A stretch of DNA of 64,000 bases from Kluyvera cryocrescens NBRC 102467. GTDB lineage: Bacteria > Pseudomonadota > Gammaproteobacteria > Enterobacterales > Enterobacteriaceae. The stretch's first letter is position 1. Each line of letters starts with the position of its first letter. Shown here in pieces: positions 51,497 to 61,076 of the stretch. The notes under the pieces are model-generated. The model ran no database searches, was not told the origin of the DNA, and saw only the letters and a list, made by a program, of their open reading frames with translations. The translations under genes were made by a program, and so were the position numbers. The stretch is taken from contig NZ_BCTM01000012.1 in assembly GCF_001571285.1 (NCBI RefSeq), positions 62,001 to 126,000 of the forward strand, in the 5' to 3' direction.

Positions 51497-52600
51497 TTAT
51501 TTCGCGTCGGTTGCAGTGCCGTTAGCGTGCCAGTTAAAGATGCCGAACTCGAAGCCTTTCAGATCACCTTTCTCATCCCATGACAGAGGGCCCATCACGG
51601 TGTCGACGGTGCTGGCTTTCAGGTATTTGGCGATCTCAGCCGGATCGTCGGAGTGGTTCAGACCAGCCTGCAAAGATTGCAGCGCAGCGTAGGTGGTCCA
51701 CACGAACGCGCCGCTTGGATCCTGTTTCTTCGCTTTGATCGCATCCACGATTGGTTTGTTAGCTGGAACCTGGTCGTAGTTCTTCGGCTTGGTCACCAGC
51801 AGGCCTTCCGCAGAATCACCCGCGATATTAGACAGCGACACGTTAGCGACCCCTTCTGGGCCCATGAACTGGGTTTTCAGGCCCGCAGCACGCGCCTGGC
51901 GCAGGATCTGCCCCATTTCCGGGTGATAGCCACCGAAGTAAACGAAGTCGATGTTTTCTTTCTTCAGACGCGCCACCAGGGTGGAGAAGTCTTTTTCACC
52001 CGCGGTAATGCCGTCAAAGAAGACCACGTTTGCGCCGCCTTTCTTCAGACCGTCCTGTACAGAACGCGCCAGACCTTCACCGTACTGCTGCTTGTCATGC
52101 ACGATAGCGATGCGCTGCGGCTTCACTTTGTCGATGATGTATTTCGCCGCGGTTGGGCCCTGATCGGAGTCCAGACCGGTGGTACGCAGAATCAGCTTAT
52201 AGCCGCGTGCAGTCAGCTCTGGAGCGGTTGCCGCTGGGGTAATCATCAGAATGCCTTCGTCTTCATAGATATCAGACGCTGGCTGCGTGGAAGAGGAACA
52301 CAGGTGGCCGATAACGTACTTGATGCCGTCATTGACCACTTTGTTAGCGACCGCAACCGCCTGTTTCGGGTCACAGGCATCATCGTACTTCACGATTTCC
52401 AGTTTGTTGCCCTTGATGCCGCCTTTGGCGTTGATATCCGATACCGCTTGTTCTGCACCGCTGAATTCCTGATCGCCATACTGCGCAACCGGACCGGACA
52501 TCGCACCCACGACAGCAACTTTAATATTTTCTGCTAATGCCATATTGCTGAATGCCAGTGCAATACATCCTGCCAGTAACGCTTTACCCTTCATATTCAT
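51497..52600 (-). CDS. livJ: LivJ, Leu/Ile/Val periplasmic binding protein
   Basis: A 367-residue binding protein, E. coli length. The start at 52600 ([23 protein letters not shown] signal peptide, mature [19 protein letters not shown]) is chosen over in-frame upstream starts that would translate an AT-rich leader. Cysteines in DDACDPKQ and GHLCSSST are conserved. It delivers leucine, isoleucine and valine to LivHMGF. It is monocistronic, separated from livKHMGF by panM. Confidence 0.96.
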   Translation of the reverse strand: MNMKGKALLAGCIALAFSNMALAENIKVAVVGAMSGPVAQYGDQEFSGAEQAVSDINAKGGIKGNKLEIVKYDDACDPKQAVAVANKVVNDGIKYVIGHLCSSSTQPASDIYEDEGILMITPAATAPELTARGYKLILRTTGLDSDQGPTAAKYIIDKVKPQRIAIVHDKQQYGEGLARSVQDGLKKGGANVVFFDGITAGEKDFSTLVARLKKENIDFVYFGGYHPEMGQILRQARAAGLKTQFMGPEGVANVSLSNIAGDSAEGLLVTKPKNYDQVPANKPIVDAIKAKKQDPSGAFVWTTYAALQSLQAGLNHSDDPAEIAKYLKASTVDTVMGPLSWDEKGDLKGFEFGIFNWHANGTATDAK

Positions 52601-52802
52601 CCTGAGGTTCCCCATTGTTATGGTTATTGCATTTGTTGTGATGTTGTTATTTAGCACATTATTCTTATATGAGGCTCTCACCAAGTATAAGATATTAATA
52701 TTAAGGGATACTGCCTGTGCTTTTGCAGCATACTCTGCTAAAACATACCCCATTTTTATGGAATTGAAACGATAATTTTGACGGATTTGTAACGTAAAAA
52801 TG

Positions 52803-52832
52803 ACAAAAAAAAGCCACTCATCGGAGTGGCTT
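52803..52832 (-). terminator. terminator after the aminotransferase gene
   Basis: AAGCCACTC (52811-52819) pairs with GAGTGGCTT (52824-52832) around ATCG, with an A run at 52805-52812 giving a U tract on the minus strand. It lies 26 bases after the aminotransferase stop and separates it from the livJ promoter. Confidence 0.92.
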
Positions 52833-52857
52833 ATGGCTGGCAGGGTTCAGCAGAGAA

Positions 52858-54123
52858 CTATTCAGTCAGCGCCCGGCGAATCACCTCCAGCGCCTGCTGG
52901 AACTGTTTCTCTGGGATGGTGAGCGGATAGAGGAAACGGATAACGTTGCCGTAAACCCCGCAGCTCAGCAGCAGAACGCCTTCCGCCAGCGCGCGCTCCT
53001 GAACTAATTTGGTGAACTCCGGCGACGGTTCGCCGGTTTGCGGATCGATAAATTCGACCGCCACCATTGACCCTAAGCCACGCACGTCGGCAATCGCCGG
53101 GCAGGACTCACGCGCTTTATTCAGCACTTCAATCAGATGCTGACCAAGATGATTGGCCCGTGTGCACAACGCTTCTTCTTCAATGACGTCCAGCACCGCA
53201 TGCGCGGCGGCCACCGCCAGCGGGTTGCCCGCATAGGTACCGCCCAAACCGCCTGGCGCCGGTGCATCCATCACTTCGGCGCGTCCAACGACGCCGGAAA
53301 GCGGGAAGCCGCCGGCCAGACTTTTGGCCATGGTGATAAGGTCAGGCTTCACGCTATGGTAATCCATGGCGAACAGCTTGCCGGTACGGGCAAAACCGGT
53401 CTGCACCTCGTCAGCGATCAGCAAAATACCGTGGGTATCGCACAGCGCGCGCAGCCCCTGCATAAAGTCGGCTGGCGCGACGTTGAAACCACCTTCGCCC
53501 TGCACCGGCTCGAGGATAATCGCCGCCACCTGGTCGGGCGCGATATCGGCTTTAAAGATATGGGTCAGGCTTTTCAGCGCCATTTCAGTGGTCACGCCGT
53601 GGGCGGCGTTCGGATAAATACCGTGATAGACCGAGCCAGGGAACGGACCAAAGCCAATTTTATACGGCGCGACTTTGCCGGTTAGGGCCATGGTCATAAA
53701 GGTGCGGCCGTGAAAGCCACCGCCAAACGTGATAAGCCCTGGACGTTTGGTGTAGGCGCGGGCAATCTTCACCGCGTTTTCCACCGCCTCTGCCCCGGTG
53801 CTGAAGAATGCGGTCTTGGCATTCCCGGCAATTGGCGCCGCGGCATTAATACGTTCTGCTAATGATACATAGCTTTCATAGGGTACGATTTGATAGGCGG
53901 TATGGGTGAACGCCTTGAGCTGATTCTCCACGGCGGCAATCACCTGCGGGTGGCGATGGCCGGTGTTCAGCACCGCAATTCCGGCGGCAAAATCAATATA
54001 CTCGTTGCCCTCAATATCCCACAGCGTGGCGTTCTCCGCGCGCTCTGCGTAGAAACCGCACATCACGCCAACGCCGCGTGGCGTCGCCTGTAAACGCCGA
54101 TGATTCAGTGACTCGTTACTCAC
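52858..54123 (-). CDS. PuuE/GabT-type 4-aminobutyrate aminotransferase
   Basis: A 421-residue class-III PLP aminotransferase, equal in length to E. coli PuuE and matching it closely (for instance RLQATPRGVGVMC at the start and GGTYAGNPLAVAAAHAVLDVI near the end). The PLP lysine is Lys267 in DLITMAKSLAGG; LIADEVQTGFARTG supplies the PLP Asp. It probably transfers the GABA amino group to 2-oxoglutarate. A GTG start at 54123 is chosen: AGGGGG precedes it by six bases and it restores the SNESLNHRRL N-terminus. It is alone between livJ and rpoH, with its own terminator; E. coli lacks a gene here. Confidence 0.88.
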   Translation of the reverse strand: MSNESLNHRRLQATPRGVGVMCGFYAERAENATLWDIEGNEYIDFAAGIAVLNTGHRHPQVIAAVENQLKAFTHTAYQIVPYESYVSLAERINAAAPIAGNAKTAFFSTGAEAVENAVKIARAYTKRPGLITFGGGFHGRTFMTMALTGKVAPYKIGFGPFPGSVYHGIYPNAAHGVTTEMALKSLTHIFKADIAPDQVAAIILEPVQGEGGFNVAPADFMQGLRALCDTHGILLIADEVQTGFARTGKLFAMDYHSVKPDLITMAKSLAGGFPLSGVVGRAEVMDAPAPGGLGGTYAGNPLAVAAAHAVLDVIEEEALCTRANHLGQHLIEVLNKARESCPAIADVRGLGSMVAVEFIDPQTGEPSPEFTKLVQERALAEGVLLLSCGVYGNVIRFLYPLTIPEKQFQQALEVIRRALTE

Positions 54124-54248
54124 GGTAAACCCCCTGCCGATAAAAGACGGAAAAAAACGTAGCGCATATTCAGTCTTTGCGATTGTTTGCATTAACGCCA
54201 GCAGCAAAACGGAAATAAACAGAGGAAAGCGTGATGACGGTGGGATAA

Positions 54249-54281
54249 AAAACAAAACCCCCGGATGGGCATCCAGGGGTT
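54249..54281 (-). terminator. terminator of rpoH
   Basis: On the minus strand AACCCCTGGATGCCCATCC is followed by GGGGGTT and then TTGTTTTTT. The stem is AACCCC/GGGGTT plus GGAT/ATCC with one mismatch. It lies about 28 bases after the rpoH stop. Confidence 0.88.
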
Positions 54282-54308
54282 ATCGGGGCGGTGAACTAAC
54301 CGGCGTTA

Positions 54309-55163
54309 TCAGGCTTCAATCGCCGCACGCAGTTTTTTCATCGCATTCTTTTCAAGCTGGCGAACGCGCTCGGCGGAAACGCCGTAACGGTCGGCCAACT
54401 CTTGCAGCGTGGACTTGTTGTCTTCGTCCAGCCAGCGGGCGCGAATGATGTCCTGACTACGCTCGTCCAGACCCTGCATTGCGTCGGTCAGCTTGTTGGC
54501 TGCCTGCTCTTCCCAGTTATCATCTTCGATGCCATCGGCAAAGTTGGACGATTTATCCTGCAGATAGAGCACCGGTGCAACGGAATGGCTTTCTGAGTCA
54601 TCATCAGAAGACATATCAAACGCCATATCCTGCGCCGCCATGCGGGATTCCATCTCGCGGACGTCTTTGCTGGATACGCCCAGCTCGCGGGCCACCATTT
54701 CAACTTCATCCTGGTTGAACCAACCCAGACGCTGCTTGTTTTTACGCAGGTTAAAGAACAGCTTACGCTGTGCTTTAGTCGTTGCGACTTTAACGATACG
54801 CCAGTTACGCAGCACGTATTCGTGGATTTCCGCTTTGATCCAATGCACGGCAAAGGAGACAAGGCGCACGCCCACTTCTGGGTTAAAGCGACGCACCGCT
54901 TTCATCAGGCCAATGTTGCCTTCCTGAATCAGGTCCGCCTGCGGCAGGCCATAGCCCGAGTAATTACGAGCAATATGAACAACAAAGCGCAGGTGAGACA
55001 GGATCAGCGTTTTAGCTGCTTCCAGATCGCCCTGGTAATGCAGCCGTTCAGCAAGCGCCTTTTCTTCATCAGCCGTCAACATCGGCCATGTGTTCGCAGC
55101 CCGGATATAAGATTCCAGGTTACCGACAGGGGCTAACGCTAAATTTTGCATTTCTTTGGTCAT
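54309..55163 (-). CDS. rpoH: RpoH, heat-shock sigma factor sigma-32
   Basis: A 284-residue sigma-70 family factor, E. coli length. Region 2 ([55 protein letters not shown] seen in part) binds core enzyme and the -10 element. The RpoH box [18 protein letters not shown] is intact, as is region 4.2 helix-turn-helix [27 protein letters not shown]. It directs transcription of chaperone and protease genes. In E. coli its mRNA 5' part is a thermosensor, and FtsH degrades the protein. Confidence 0.97.
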   Translation of the reverse strand: MTKEMQNLALAPVGNLESYIRAANTWPMLTADEEKALAERLHYQGDLEAAKTLILSHLRFVVHIARNYSGYGLPQADLIQEGNIGLMKAVRRFNPEVGVRLVSFAVHWIKAEIHEYVLRNWRIVKVATTKAQRKLFFNLRKNKQRLGWFNQDEVEMVARELGVSSKDVREMESRMAAQDMAFDMSSDDDSESHSVAPVLYLQDKSSNFADGIEDDNWEEQAANKLTDAMQGLDERSQDIIRARWLDEDNKSTLQELADRYGVSAERVRQLEKNAMKKLRAAIEA

Positions 55164-55276
55164 TCAAATCCTCTCAATTCACTTCATACTGGCGGTGGCT
55201 TGCCGCTCTACGCAACAAACATGCCAGGCTCTATGAGCAACGAGAATATCATCCGCTCTTGTATCAGACAGTGAGT

Positions 55277-55285
55277 TTATCCACA
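55277..55285 (+). promoter_or_regulatory. DnaA box in the rpoH promoter region
   Basis: TTATCCACA is a perfect consensus DnaA box, about 115 bases upstream of the rpoH start. DnaA repression of the rpoH P3/P4 promoters is known in E. coli. A nearby TGTGAACAAATTACGCAC (about 55301) resembles a weak CRP site. Confidence 0.7.
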
Positions 55286-55370
55286 AGTTCAATGCAACAG
55301 TGTGAACAAATTACGCACAAAATGTGACACGCGATAGCCGCGAGGGCAGAAAGATGGGGTTTAAAACGCA

Positions 55371-55400
55371 TCCCCTGCGGACGTGAGTCGTCGCAGGGGA
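55371..55400 (-). terminator. stem-loop after ftsX
   Basis: TCCCCTGCG (55371-55379) pairs perfectly with CGCAGGGGA (55392-55400). On the minus strand it is followed by TGCGTTTTAAA, a modest U tract. It lies about 20 bases after the ftsX stop and upstream of the rpoH promoters. Confidence 0.7.
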
Positions 55401-55419
55401 AGAGTATAACAGAACTTTA

Positions 55420-56478
55420 TTAATCGGGAGTAAAGTGGCGTAAATGTTGGACCGTGGCAAGCCAGGCTGCCACCCAGCCAATCATTGAGCACACCAGCAG
55501 CAGGAGCAAACACTCGTCAAACGACAGCCCACTCAGCTCAAACTGGGTACCAAACACCCGCGCCACATCCGTCACCGCCGATGACAGGCGCATCACCAGA
55601 ATTTCCGACAGAATCAGCGACAGGAACGCGCCGGAGAAACCGAGCAGCGCGCCGCCGTAGAGGAACGGGCGCAGGATAAAGCCGTCCGTTGCGCCAATCA
55701 GCTTCTGTACGTTAATGGTGTCGCGACGGGCAAAGATGCTCAGACGCACGCTGTTACCAATGACAAGGAAGACTGCCGCCACCATCAGCACGCCGATCAT
55801 TGCCGATACGCGGCCAACAAGTCCGGTAATGGACGCCAGGCGGGAGAACCAACTGTCATCCATACGCACTTCATTAACGCCCTGAATCTGCGCCACGCGG
55901 TCGCGTAAGGTATTTAATGCATCGGTAGTCTGGAAGTCGATTTTCGGAATCACGACCGCCACAGCGGGCAGCGGGTTCTCTTCCAGCATATCCAGCGCGC
56001 CGCCAAAGCCCGACCAGTTACGGAACTCGCCCAGCGCTTCATCACGGGAGAGATAGTTAACCTTATCGACGCCCTGTCCGGCCTGCAGCTGCCCAACCAC
56101 TTTCGCCGCCGCATCGTCGTCCAGCGTTTTTTCCAGATAGACCGTAATCTGCGGTGAAGGGTAGTACTGCGAAGCCGCCGTGTTGACGTTCTTGTACACC
56201 ATGTAGCAAACGCTCGGCAGCGTCAGGGAGATTGCGATAACCATCACTGTCAGAAAAGTGGCGAGTGGTTTGCTTTTCAGATCCTGCAAGGCACCCTGCC
56301 AGGCATAGCGAACCTGTTCATTGAATACATTGGTTTTACGCGAGTTCGGTTTCGGCGCCGGCTTACCGCGCTTCGGCGCGTTACGTCCCGCATCGCCAGA
56401 TGATGTGACCGACTGACGAAAACGATCAAGACGGCCGCCGAACTGGCGGATTTGATTCATTGCATCACGCTTATTCAC
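55420..56478 (-). CDS. ftsX: FtsX, divisome ABC-transporter-like membrane protein
   Basis: A 352-residue protein, E. coli length, with a basic cytoplasmic N-terminus of about 70 residues, then four membrane segments with a large periplasmic loop between the first two (residues about 95-220, starting [25 protein letters not shown]). With FtsE it activates EnvC and the amidases AmiA/AmiB at the septum. Its start overlaps the ftsE stop by eight bases. It is the last gene of ftsYEX. Confidence 0.96.
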   Translation of the reverse strand: MNKRDAMNQIRQFGGRLDRFRQSVTSSGDAGRNAPKRGKPAPKPNSRKTNVFNEQVRYAWQGALQDLKSKPLATFLTVMVIAISLTLPSVCYMVYKNVNTAASQYYPSPQITVYLEKTLDDDAAAKVVGQLQAGQGVDKVNYLSRDEALGEFRNWSGFGGALDMLEENPLPAVAVVIPKIDFQTTDALNTLRDRVAQIQGVNEVRMDDSWFSRLASITGLVGRVSAMIGVLMVAAVFLVIGNSVRLSIFARRDTINVQKLIGATDGFILRPFLYGGALLGFSGAFLSLILSEILVMRLSSAVTDVARVFGTQFELSGLSFDECLLLLLVCSMIGWVAAWLATVQHLRHFTPD

Positions 56479-57139
56479 CCGTCATGCCTCCATGCAAGTG
56501 ACCGTCGCTCAGCGTCAACATACGGTATGAACGACGAGAGATCAGATTGATATCGTGCGTCGCCATCAGCACCGTCACCCCGACGCGGTTAAACTCTTCG
56601 AACAGACGCAGAATGCCTTCCGACAGCGCATCATCAAGGTTACCGGTCGGTTCATCCGCCAGCAGTACCGCGGGCTTATTCACCACCGCACGGGCAATCC
56701 CGACGCGCTGCTGTTCACCGCCGGAGAGTTGAATCGGGAGATTTTTCGCTTTATCGAGCAGGCCGACTTTATCCAGCGCCGCCGAAACGCGGCGTCGAAT
56801 ATCATCATAGCTCGCACCCGCAATAATCAGCGGGATAGCCACGTTATCAAACACGGTGCGGTCCATCAGCAGATGGTGATCCTGGAAAATCATGCCGATC
56901 TGGCGGCGCAGGAACGGCACCTCACGGTTTTTCAGGCGGCTGATGTCATGGCCGCTGAACATAATTTTCCCGGCGCTTGGCCGCTCAATCCCACAGATAA
57001 GCTTCAGCAAAGTACTTTTACCTGCGCCGGAATGACCGGTCAGGAATGCCATCTCGCCTGGCTGCAGGTGAAAAGTCACCCCCTGCAGCGCTTGTCTCCC
57101 GCCGAGATAGGCTTTGCTGACGTGTTCAAAGCGAATCAT
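56471..57139 (-). CDS. ftsE: FtsE, divisome ABC ATPase
   Basis: A 222-residue ATPase, E. coli length. Walker [13 protein letters not shown], signature [16 protein letters not shown] and Walker [14 protein letters not shown] are intact. ATP hydrolysis by FtsEX controls septal peptidoglycan cleavage through EnvC rather than transporting a solute. It lies between ftsY (two bases upstream) and ftsX (overlapping). Confidence 0.97.
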   Translation of the reverse strand: MIRFEHVSKAYLGGRQALQGVTFHLQPGEMAFLTGHSGAGKSTLLKLICGIERPSAGKIMFSGHDISRLKNREVPFLRRQIGMIFQDHHLLMDRTVFDNVAIPLIIAGASYDDIRRRVSAALDKVGLLDKAKNLPIQLSGGEQQRVGIARAVVNKPAVLLADEPTGNLDDALSEGILRLFEEFNRVGVTVLMATHDINLISRRSYRMLTLSDGHLHGGMTGE

Positions 57140-57141
57140 GA

Positions 57142-58860
57142 TTAATCCTCTCGGGCAAAAAGTGCCTCTATAAAATCGCCCGCTTTAAACGGACGTAAGT
57201 CCTCAATACGTTCGCCGACGCCGATGTAACGAATCGGAATGCCGAACTGATCTGCCACGGAGAATATCACCCCGCCTTTCGCAGTTCCGTCGAGTTTAGT
57301 CAGCGTGATGCCGGTCAGGCCCACCGCTTCATGGAACAGTTTGGCCTGGCTGATAGCATTTTGCCCGGTACTGGCGTCAATCGTCAGCATCACTTCATGC
57401 GGTGCATCAACGTCAAGCTTCTTCATCACGCGGACAATTTTCTTCAGCTCTTCCATCAGGTGCGACTTGTTCTGCAAGCGCCCAGCGGTATCGGCAATCA
57501 GCACATCCACATTACGCGCCTTAGCGGCTTGAATCGCATCGAAAATCACCGATGCAGAATCGGCGCCGGTATGCTGCGCAATCACCGGAATATTGTTGCG
57601 CTCGCCCCAGACCTGAAGCTGTTCAACCGCCGCCGCACGGAAGGTGTCACCCGCCGCCAGCATCACCGTTTTGCCCTGCTGTTCGAACTGACGCGCCAGC
57701 TTACCGATGGTGGTGGTTTTCCCCACACCGTTGACGCCGACCATCAGAATCACGAACGGGGTTTTGCCTTCAATATTAAGCGGTTCATCCACTTTTGCGA
57801 GAATTTCGCCCATTTCATCTTTCAGCAGGCCGTACAGCGCTTCCGCATCTTTAAGCTGTTTACGGCTGGCCGTTTCGGTCAGGCTGGCAATGATCTTACG
57901 GGTGGTATCCACGCCGACGTCGGCAATCAGCAGCTGCTCTTCCAGCTCTTCAAACAGATCATCGTCGATTTTCTTGCCGCGGAACAGACTGATAAATCCG
58001 GAACCGAGGTTTTCTTTGGTTTTTAACAGGCTGCGTTTCAGACGCGCGAAGAAACCTTCTTTGGTCGGTTTTTCCTGTTCCTGCGCCGCCGCGGGCTCTT
58101 CATCCCCCGCCTGTTCTTCTGCTTCTTCAACTGCCGCTTCATCTTGTGGATCGGCGGCCAGCGCCAGCGCTTCCAGCTCTTCGTCAGTCAGTTCAGCATC
58201 TTCGGCATCGGCTTCTTCGGTCGCAACGGTTTCAACATCAGTCGCAATCACCTCAACGACCGGCAGATCTTCAACGCGTTCCGGCACAGTGTCTTCGACA
58301 ACCGGCGTTTCTTCAGGGGCCGCTGGCGCGTTGTCTTCAACGACCGGCAGTTCTTCCACCAATACAGGGGCAATCTCTTCGACAGCCGGCGCTTCTTCTA
58401 CCGCGGCAGGTGCGTTTTCTTCCACCACCGGCAGATCTTCTACCCGGACAGGCTCTTCGACGCTCGGCGTTTCGGCAACGGCGGCCGGCGCGTTGTCCTC
58501 AACCACCGGCAGCTCTTCCACCTGCACCGGTGCAGACTCTTCGGCGACCAGAGGTTCTTCAACGGCAGGTGCAGCGTCTTCAGCAAGCGCGTGCGATTTT
58601 TCGCTTTCCGCTACCTGCTCAGTGACATCAACCACATCAGCGGCGAAAACTTCACTTTCTTCAAGCGTATGCGCGTCAGCATTCTTTTCAGCAGCAACGT
58701 CTGCAATAGCAGGCGTTTCGGCGACCGTTTCAGGCTCAACCGCCGACGTTTCTACCGCCGCCTGTTCTTCAATTTTTTCTTCTGATTCAACAACCTGATC
58801 CTGTTCTTTTTGACCAAAGCCCAGCCAGGAAAAAAACCCGCGTTTTTTTTCTTTTGCCAT
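57142..58860 (-). CDS. ftsY: FtsY, signal recognition particle receptor GTPase
   Basis: A 572-residue SRP receptor, longer than the 497 of E. coli. The start at 58860 (MAKEKKRGFFSWLGFGQKEQ) gives the membrane-targeting N-terminal helix. An acidic A domain runs to about residue 265 and contains about 3.4 tandem units of 26-28 residues at 112-203 (pattern VEELPVVEDNAPAA..ETP.VEE). The NG domain follows, with P-loop GVNGVGKTT at 375-383, then DTAGR and TKLDG motifs. It docks SRP-ribosome complexes to SecYEG. The extra length is entirely in the repeated A domain. Confidence 0.96.
   Translation of the reverse strand: MAKEKKRGFFSWLGFGQKEQDQVVESEEKIEEQAAVETSAVEPETVAETPAIADVAAEKNADAHTLEESEVFAADVVDVTEQVAESEKSHALAEDAAPAVEEPLVAEESAPVQVEELPVVEDNAPAAVAETPSVEEPVRVEDLPVVEENAPAAVEEAPAVEEIAPVLVEELPVVEDNAPAAPEETPVVEDTVPERVEDLPVVEVIATDVETVATEEADAEDAELTDEELEALALAADPQDEAAVEEAEEQAGDEEPAAAQEQEKPTKEGFFARLKRSLLKTKENLGSGFISLFRGKKIDDDLFEELEEQLLIADVGVDTTRKIIASLTETASRKQLKDAEALYGLLKDEMGEILAKVDEPLNIEGKTPFVILMVGVNGVGKTTTIGKLARQFEQQGKTVMLAAGDTFRAAAVEQLQVWGERNNIPVIAQHTGADSASVIFDAIQAAKARNVDVLIADTAGRLQNKSHLMEELKKIVRVMKKLDVDAPHEVMLTIDASTGQNAISQAKLFHEAVGLTGITLTKLDGTAKGGVIFSVADQFGIPIRYIGVGERIEDLRPFKAGDFIEALFARED
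58252..58527 (-). repeat. tandem coding repeats in the FtsY acidic domain
   Basis: The codons for FtsY residues 112-203 encode three near-identical units of 26, 28 and 28 residues plus a partial fourth (VQVEELPVVEDNAP, VRVEDLPVVEENAP, VLVEELPVVEDNAP, ERVEDLPVVEV). The DNA copies are similar but not identical, so the array is not a fresh duplication. Confidence 0.85.
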
Positions 58861-59039
58861 TTGCAACCACACTCCCCGCTGATAATTGATGGCGCCACTT
58901 CGCCACAATCGACGCGAAGGCTGAAATAATGATGAAATTAGTCGCTTAGTCTACCACTTAACTTCCCTGGCTTCACCGCTTTCACCCGGCAGAGCAGATC
59001 GCTAGAATAGCAGGCTGAAAGAGCGATCAGAGCGAACAA

Positions 59040-59636
59040 ATGAAAAAACCAACCTCCGGCGGCAGTGGTCAGATCCGCATTATTGGCGGACAGTGGCGCG
59101 GCCGAAAACTTCCTGTCCCCGACAGCCCAGGTCTTAGACCCACCACCGACCGCGTGCGTGAAACCCTTTTTAACTGGCTGGCGCCGTCCATGGTAGACGC
59201 CCGCTGTCTGGACTGTTTTGCCGGCAGCGGCGCATTAGGACTGGAAGCACTCTCCCGCTATGCCGCCAGCACGACGCTGCTGGAGATGGAGCGCCACGTT
59301 GCTCAACAGCTGCAAAAAAACCTCGCCACGCTAAAAGCCGAACACGGTAAAGTGGTGAACACCAACACCCTGACCTACCTTAACCAAAGCGGCACGCCGC
59401 ACGATGTCGTGTTTGTCGATCCGCCATTCCGTAAAGGGCTGCTGGAAGAGACGCTAAACCTGCTGGAAGTGAACGGCTGGCTGGCGGATAGCGCGCTGAT
59501 CTACGTCGAAAGCGAAGTGGAAAACGGTATGCCGCCGGTCCCCGCCGATTGGGAATTACACCGGGAGAAAATCGCCGGTCAGGTTGCTTATCGCCTCTAT
59601 CATCGTGAAGTGCAGGGAGAAAAGGATGCTGATTAA
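59040..59636 (+). CDS. rsmD: RsmD, 16S rRNA m2G966 methyltransferase
   Basis: A 198-residue SAM-dependent methyltransferase (same length as E. coli RsmD). The SAM motif is CLDCFAGSGALGLEALSRYA and the catalytic motif is VFVDPPFRKGLLE (N/DPPF type). It methylates N2 of G966 of 16S rRNA in assembled 30S subunits. It is divergent from ftsY, with a 179-base gap. The yhhL start lies within its last codons. Confidence 0.96.
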   Translation: MKKPTSGGSGQIRIIGGQWRGRKLPVPDSPGLRPTTDRVRETLFNWLAPSMVDARCLDCFAGSGALGLEALSRYAASTTLLEMERHVAQQLQKNLATLKAEHGKVVNTNTLTYLNQSGTPHDVVFVDPPFRKGLLEETLNLLEVNGWLADSALIYVESEVENGMPPVPADWELHREKIAGQVAYRLYHREVQGEKDAD

Positions 59637-59907
59637 TCTGGGTCGTTTGTTGATGCTGTGCGTATGGGCATTTCTGGTGCTGAACGTCATTCAGCCGTTC
59701 CCGCGCCCGCTGAATATTTTCGTCAACGTTGCGCTGATTTTTATGGTGTTAATGCACGGGATGCAAATGGCGCTGCTGCAATCCACAATGCCAAAGGATG
59801 GGCCGCAAATGACGTTTGGCGAGAAGGTGCGTATCTTCCTTTTCGGCGTGTTTGAACTGCTGGTATGGCAAAAGAAAACGGCTGCCAGCCTGAAAAAGAA
59901 GAAATAA
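59626..59907 (+). CDS. yhhL: YhhL, DUF1145 inner-membrane protein
   Basis: A 93-residue protein with two or three hydrophobic segments and a basic C-terminus (KKTAASLKKKK), matching YhhL/DUF1145. The start at 59626 follows GGGAGAAAAGG at the end of rsmD and overlaps it by 11 bases, so the two are probably cotranslated. No function is known. It is convergent with yhhM. Confidence 0.9.
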   Translation: MLINLGRLLMLCVWAFLVLNVIQPFPRPLNIFVNVALIFMVLMHGMQMALLQSTMPKDGPQMTFGEKVRIFLFGVFELLVWQKKTAASLKKKK

Positions 59908-59944
59908 TCCCTCCGGCCTGGTGGCAACAACAGGCCGGTATTCT

Positions 59945-60301
59945 CTATTCCGCCTTAAAATCGACAAAGCGCGAGCCTTTATAGCTCAACGTCCCTTTAT
60001 CCCCGACGGTCAGTTGATGATACTGTGCCGCTTCCACGCGGAAACTCACCTCTAGCCCGCCCTGTTCCGGCTTAAAGCTCACGTCATAGCGCATCTCGCT
60101 GCCCGCGGGTGCCACGGTCTGTTGACGCGAGCGGCGATCGTTGAGCACTTTTTCCCGTTTGTTGCTGACCACCACTCGCTTTTGCAGCAGCGGTGCTGCG
60201 TCGTTATCCATCTTTTCCCGGCGCTGCTGGACGTAGCGGAACGAAGCGGCAATGACGATGGCCGCCACCACAACGATAAAAAACAGAGGCATCTTGCTCA
60301 T
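59945..60301 (-). CDS. yhhM: YhhM, DUF2500 membrane-anchored protein
   Basis: A 118-residue protein with one N-terminal membrane anchor (MPLFFIVVVAAIVIAASFRYV), a short Arg/Lys-rich linker, and a C-terminal DUF2500 beta domain (EMRYDVSFKPEQGGLEVSFRVEAAQYHQLTVGDKGTLSYKGSRFVDF seen in part). It has the same place as E. coli yhhM. Function is unknown. It is convergent with yhhL, divergent from yhhN. Confidence 0.9.
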   Translation of the reverse strand: MSKMPLFFIVVVAAIVIAASFRYVQQRREKMDNDAAPLLQKRVVVSNKREKVLNDRRSRQQTVAPAGSEMRYDVSFKPEQGGLEVSFRVEAAQYHQLTVGDKGTLSYKGSRFVDFKAE

Positions 60302-60441
60302 TTCAGGTTCTCATAAGAATTTACGCAAATCAGAGTAAACGACGCAGTCAGTCATTGTCATCCAACCATCCCCACTACTACACTGGACATTCAGGACTGG
60401 CAATACCGTACCTATTAAGATAACAGATACAGGGACTTAAT

Positions 60442-61068
60442 ATGCTTTGGTCGTTTATCGCAGTTTTCTTTACCGGGTGGCTCTACGTTGATGCTGCCTA
60501 TCGTGGCCCAACCTGGCAGCGCTGGGCATTCAAACCTATCACCCTCATTTTACTGCTGTTTCTCGCCTGGCAGGCGCCAATGTTTAACGCCATCAGCTAT
60601 CTGGTGCTGGCGGGTCTGTGTGCCGCGCTGGTCGGCGATGCGCTAACGCTCCTGCCGCGCCAGCGCATGCTCTACGCGGTGGGGGCCTTTTTCCTCTCGC
60701 ACCTGCTTTATACCATCTGGTTTGCCGGCCAGCTGACCTTCACCTTCTTCTGGCCACTGCCGGTGATATTACTGGTGATCGGTGCGCTGCTGCTAGTCAC
60801 AATCTGGACAAGGCTGGAAGAGATGCGCCTGCCGGTGCTGGCGTTTATCGGTATGACGCTGGTGATGGTTTGGGTGGCGGGCGAGCTGTGGTTCCTGCGC
60901 CCAACCGACACCGCGCTGTCTGGCTTCTTCGGTGCCGCGCTGCTGCTGTTGGGCAATATCGTCTGGCTGGTGAGCCAGTACCGTGGCCGCTTCCGCGCGG
61001 ATACCGCCATTTACGCCGCCTGCTACTTTGCCGGACACTTCTTTATCGTTCGCGCACTTTATTTGTAA
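60442..61068 (+). CDS. yhhN: YhhN, TMEM86-like membrane protein (putative lysoplasmalogenase family)
   Basis: A 208-residue inner-membrane protein with seven or eight hydrophobic segments, of the YhhN family (PF07947). Conserved acidic residues lie in [12 protein letters not shown] and near [22 protein letters not shown]. The animal homologue TMEM86 is a lysoplasmalogenase; the bacterial activity is inferred only. It lies upstream of zntA with a 78-base gap containing the ZntR promoter. Confidence 0.9.
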   Translation: MLWSFIAVFFTGWLYVDAAYRGPTWQRWAFKPITLILLLFLAWQAPMFNAISYLVLAGLCAALVGDALTLLPRQRMLYAVGAFFLSHLLYTIWFAGQLTFTFFWPLPVILLVIGALLLVTIWTRLEEMRLPVLAFIGMTLVMVWVAGELWFLRPTDTALSGFFGAALLLLGNIVWLVSQYRGRFRADTAIYAACYFAGHFFIVRALYL

Positions 61069-61076
61069 TTTCTCGC

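Noticed and set aside
52601-52753. 51-residue N-terminal extension of LivJ
   Set aside because: It would bury the signal peptide inside the protein; the leader is AT-rich promoter-like DNA.
54124-54255. 44-residue N-terminal extension of the aminotransferase
   Set aside because: It would reach into the rpoH terminator; the GTG at 54123 with AGGGGG before it restores the family N-terminus.
57707-58798. A 363-residue Ser-rich open frame on the plus strand opposite ftsY
   Set aside because: It is the antisense of the repeated acidic FtsY domain; its Ser/Thr bias follows from GAA/GAG and GCN codons read in reverse, and it has no ribosome site or family match.
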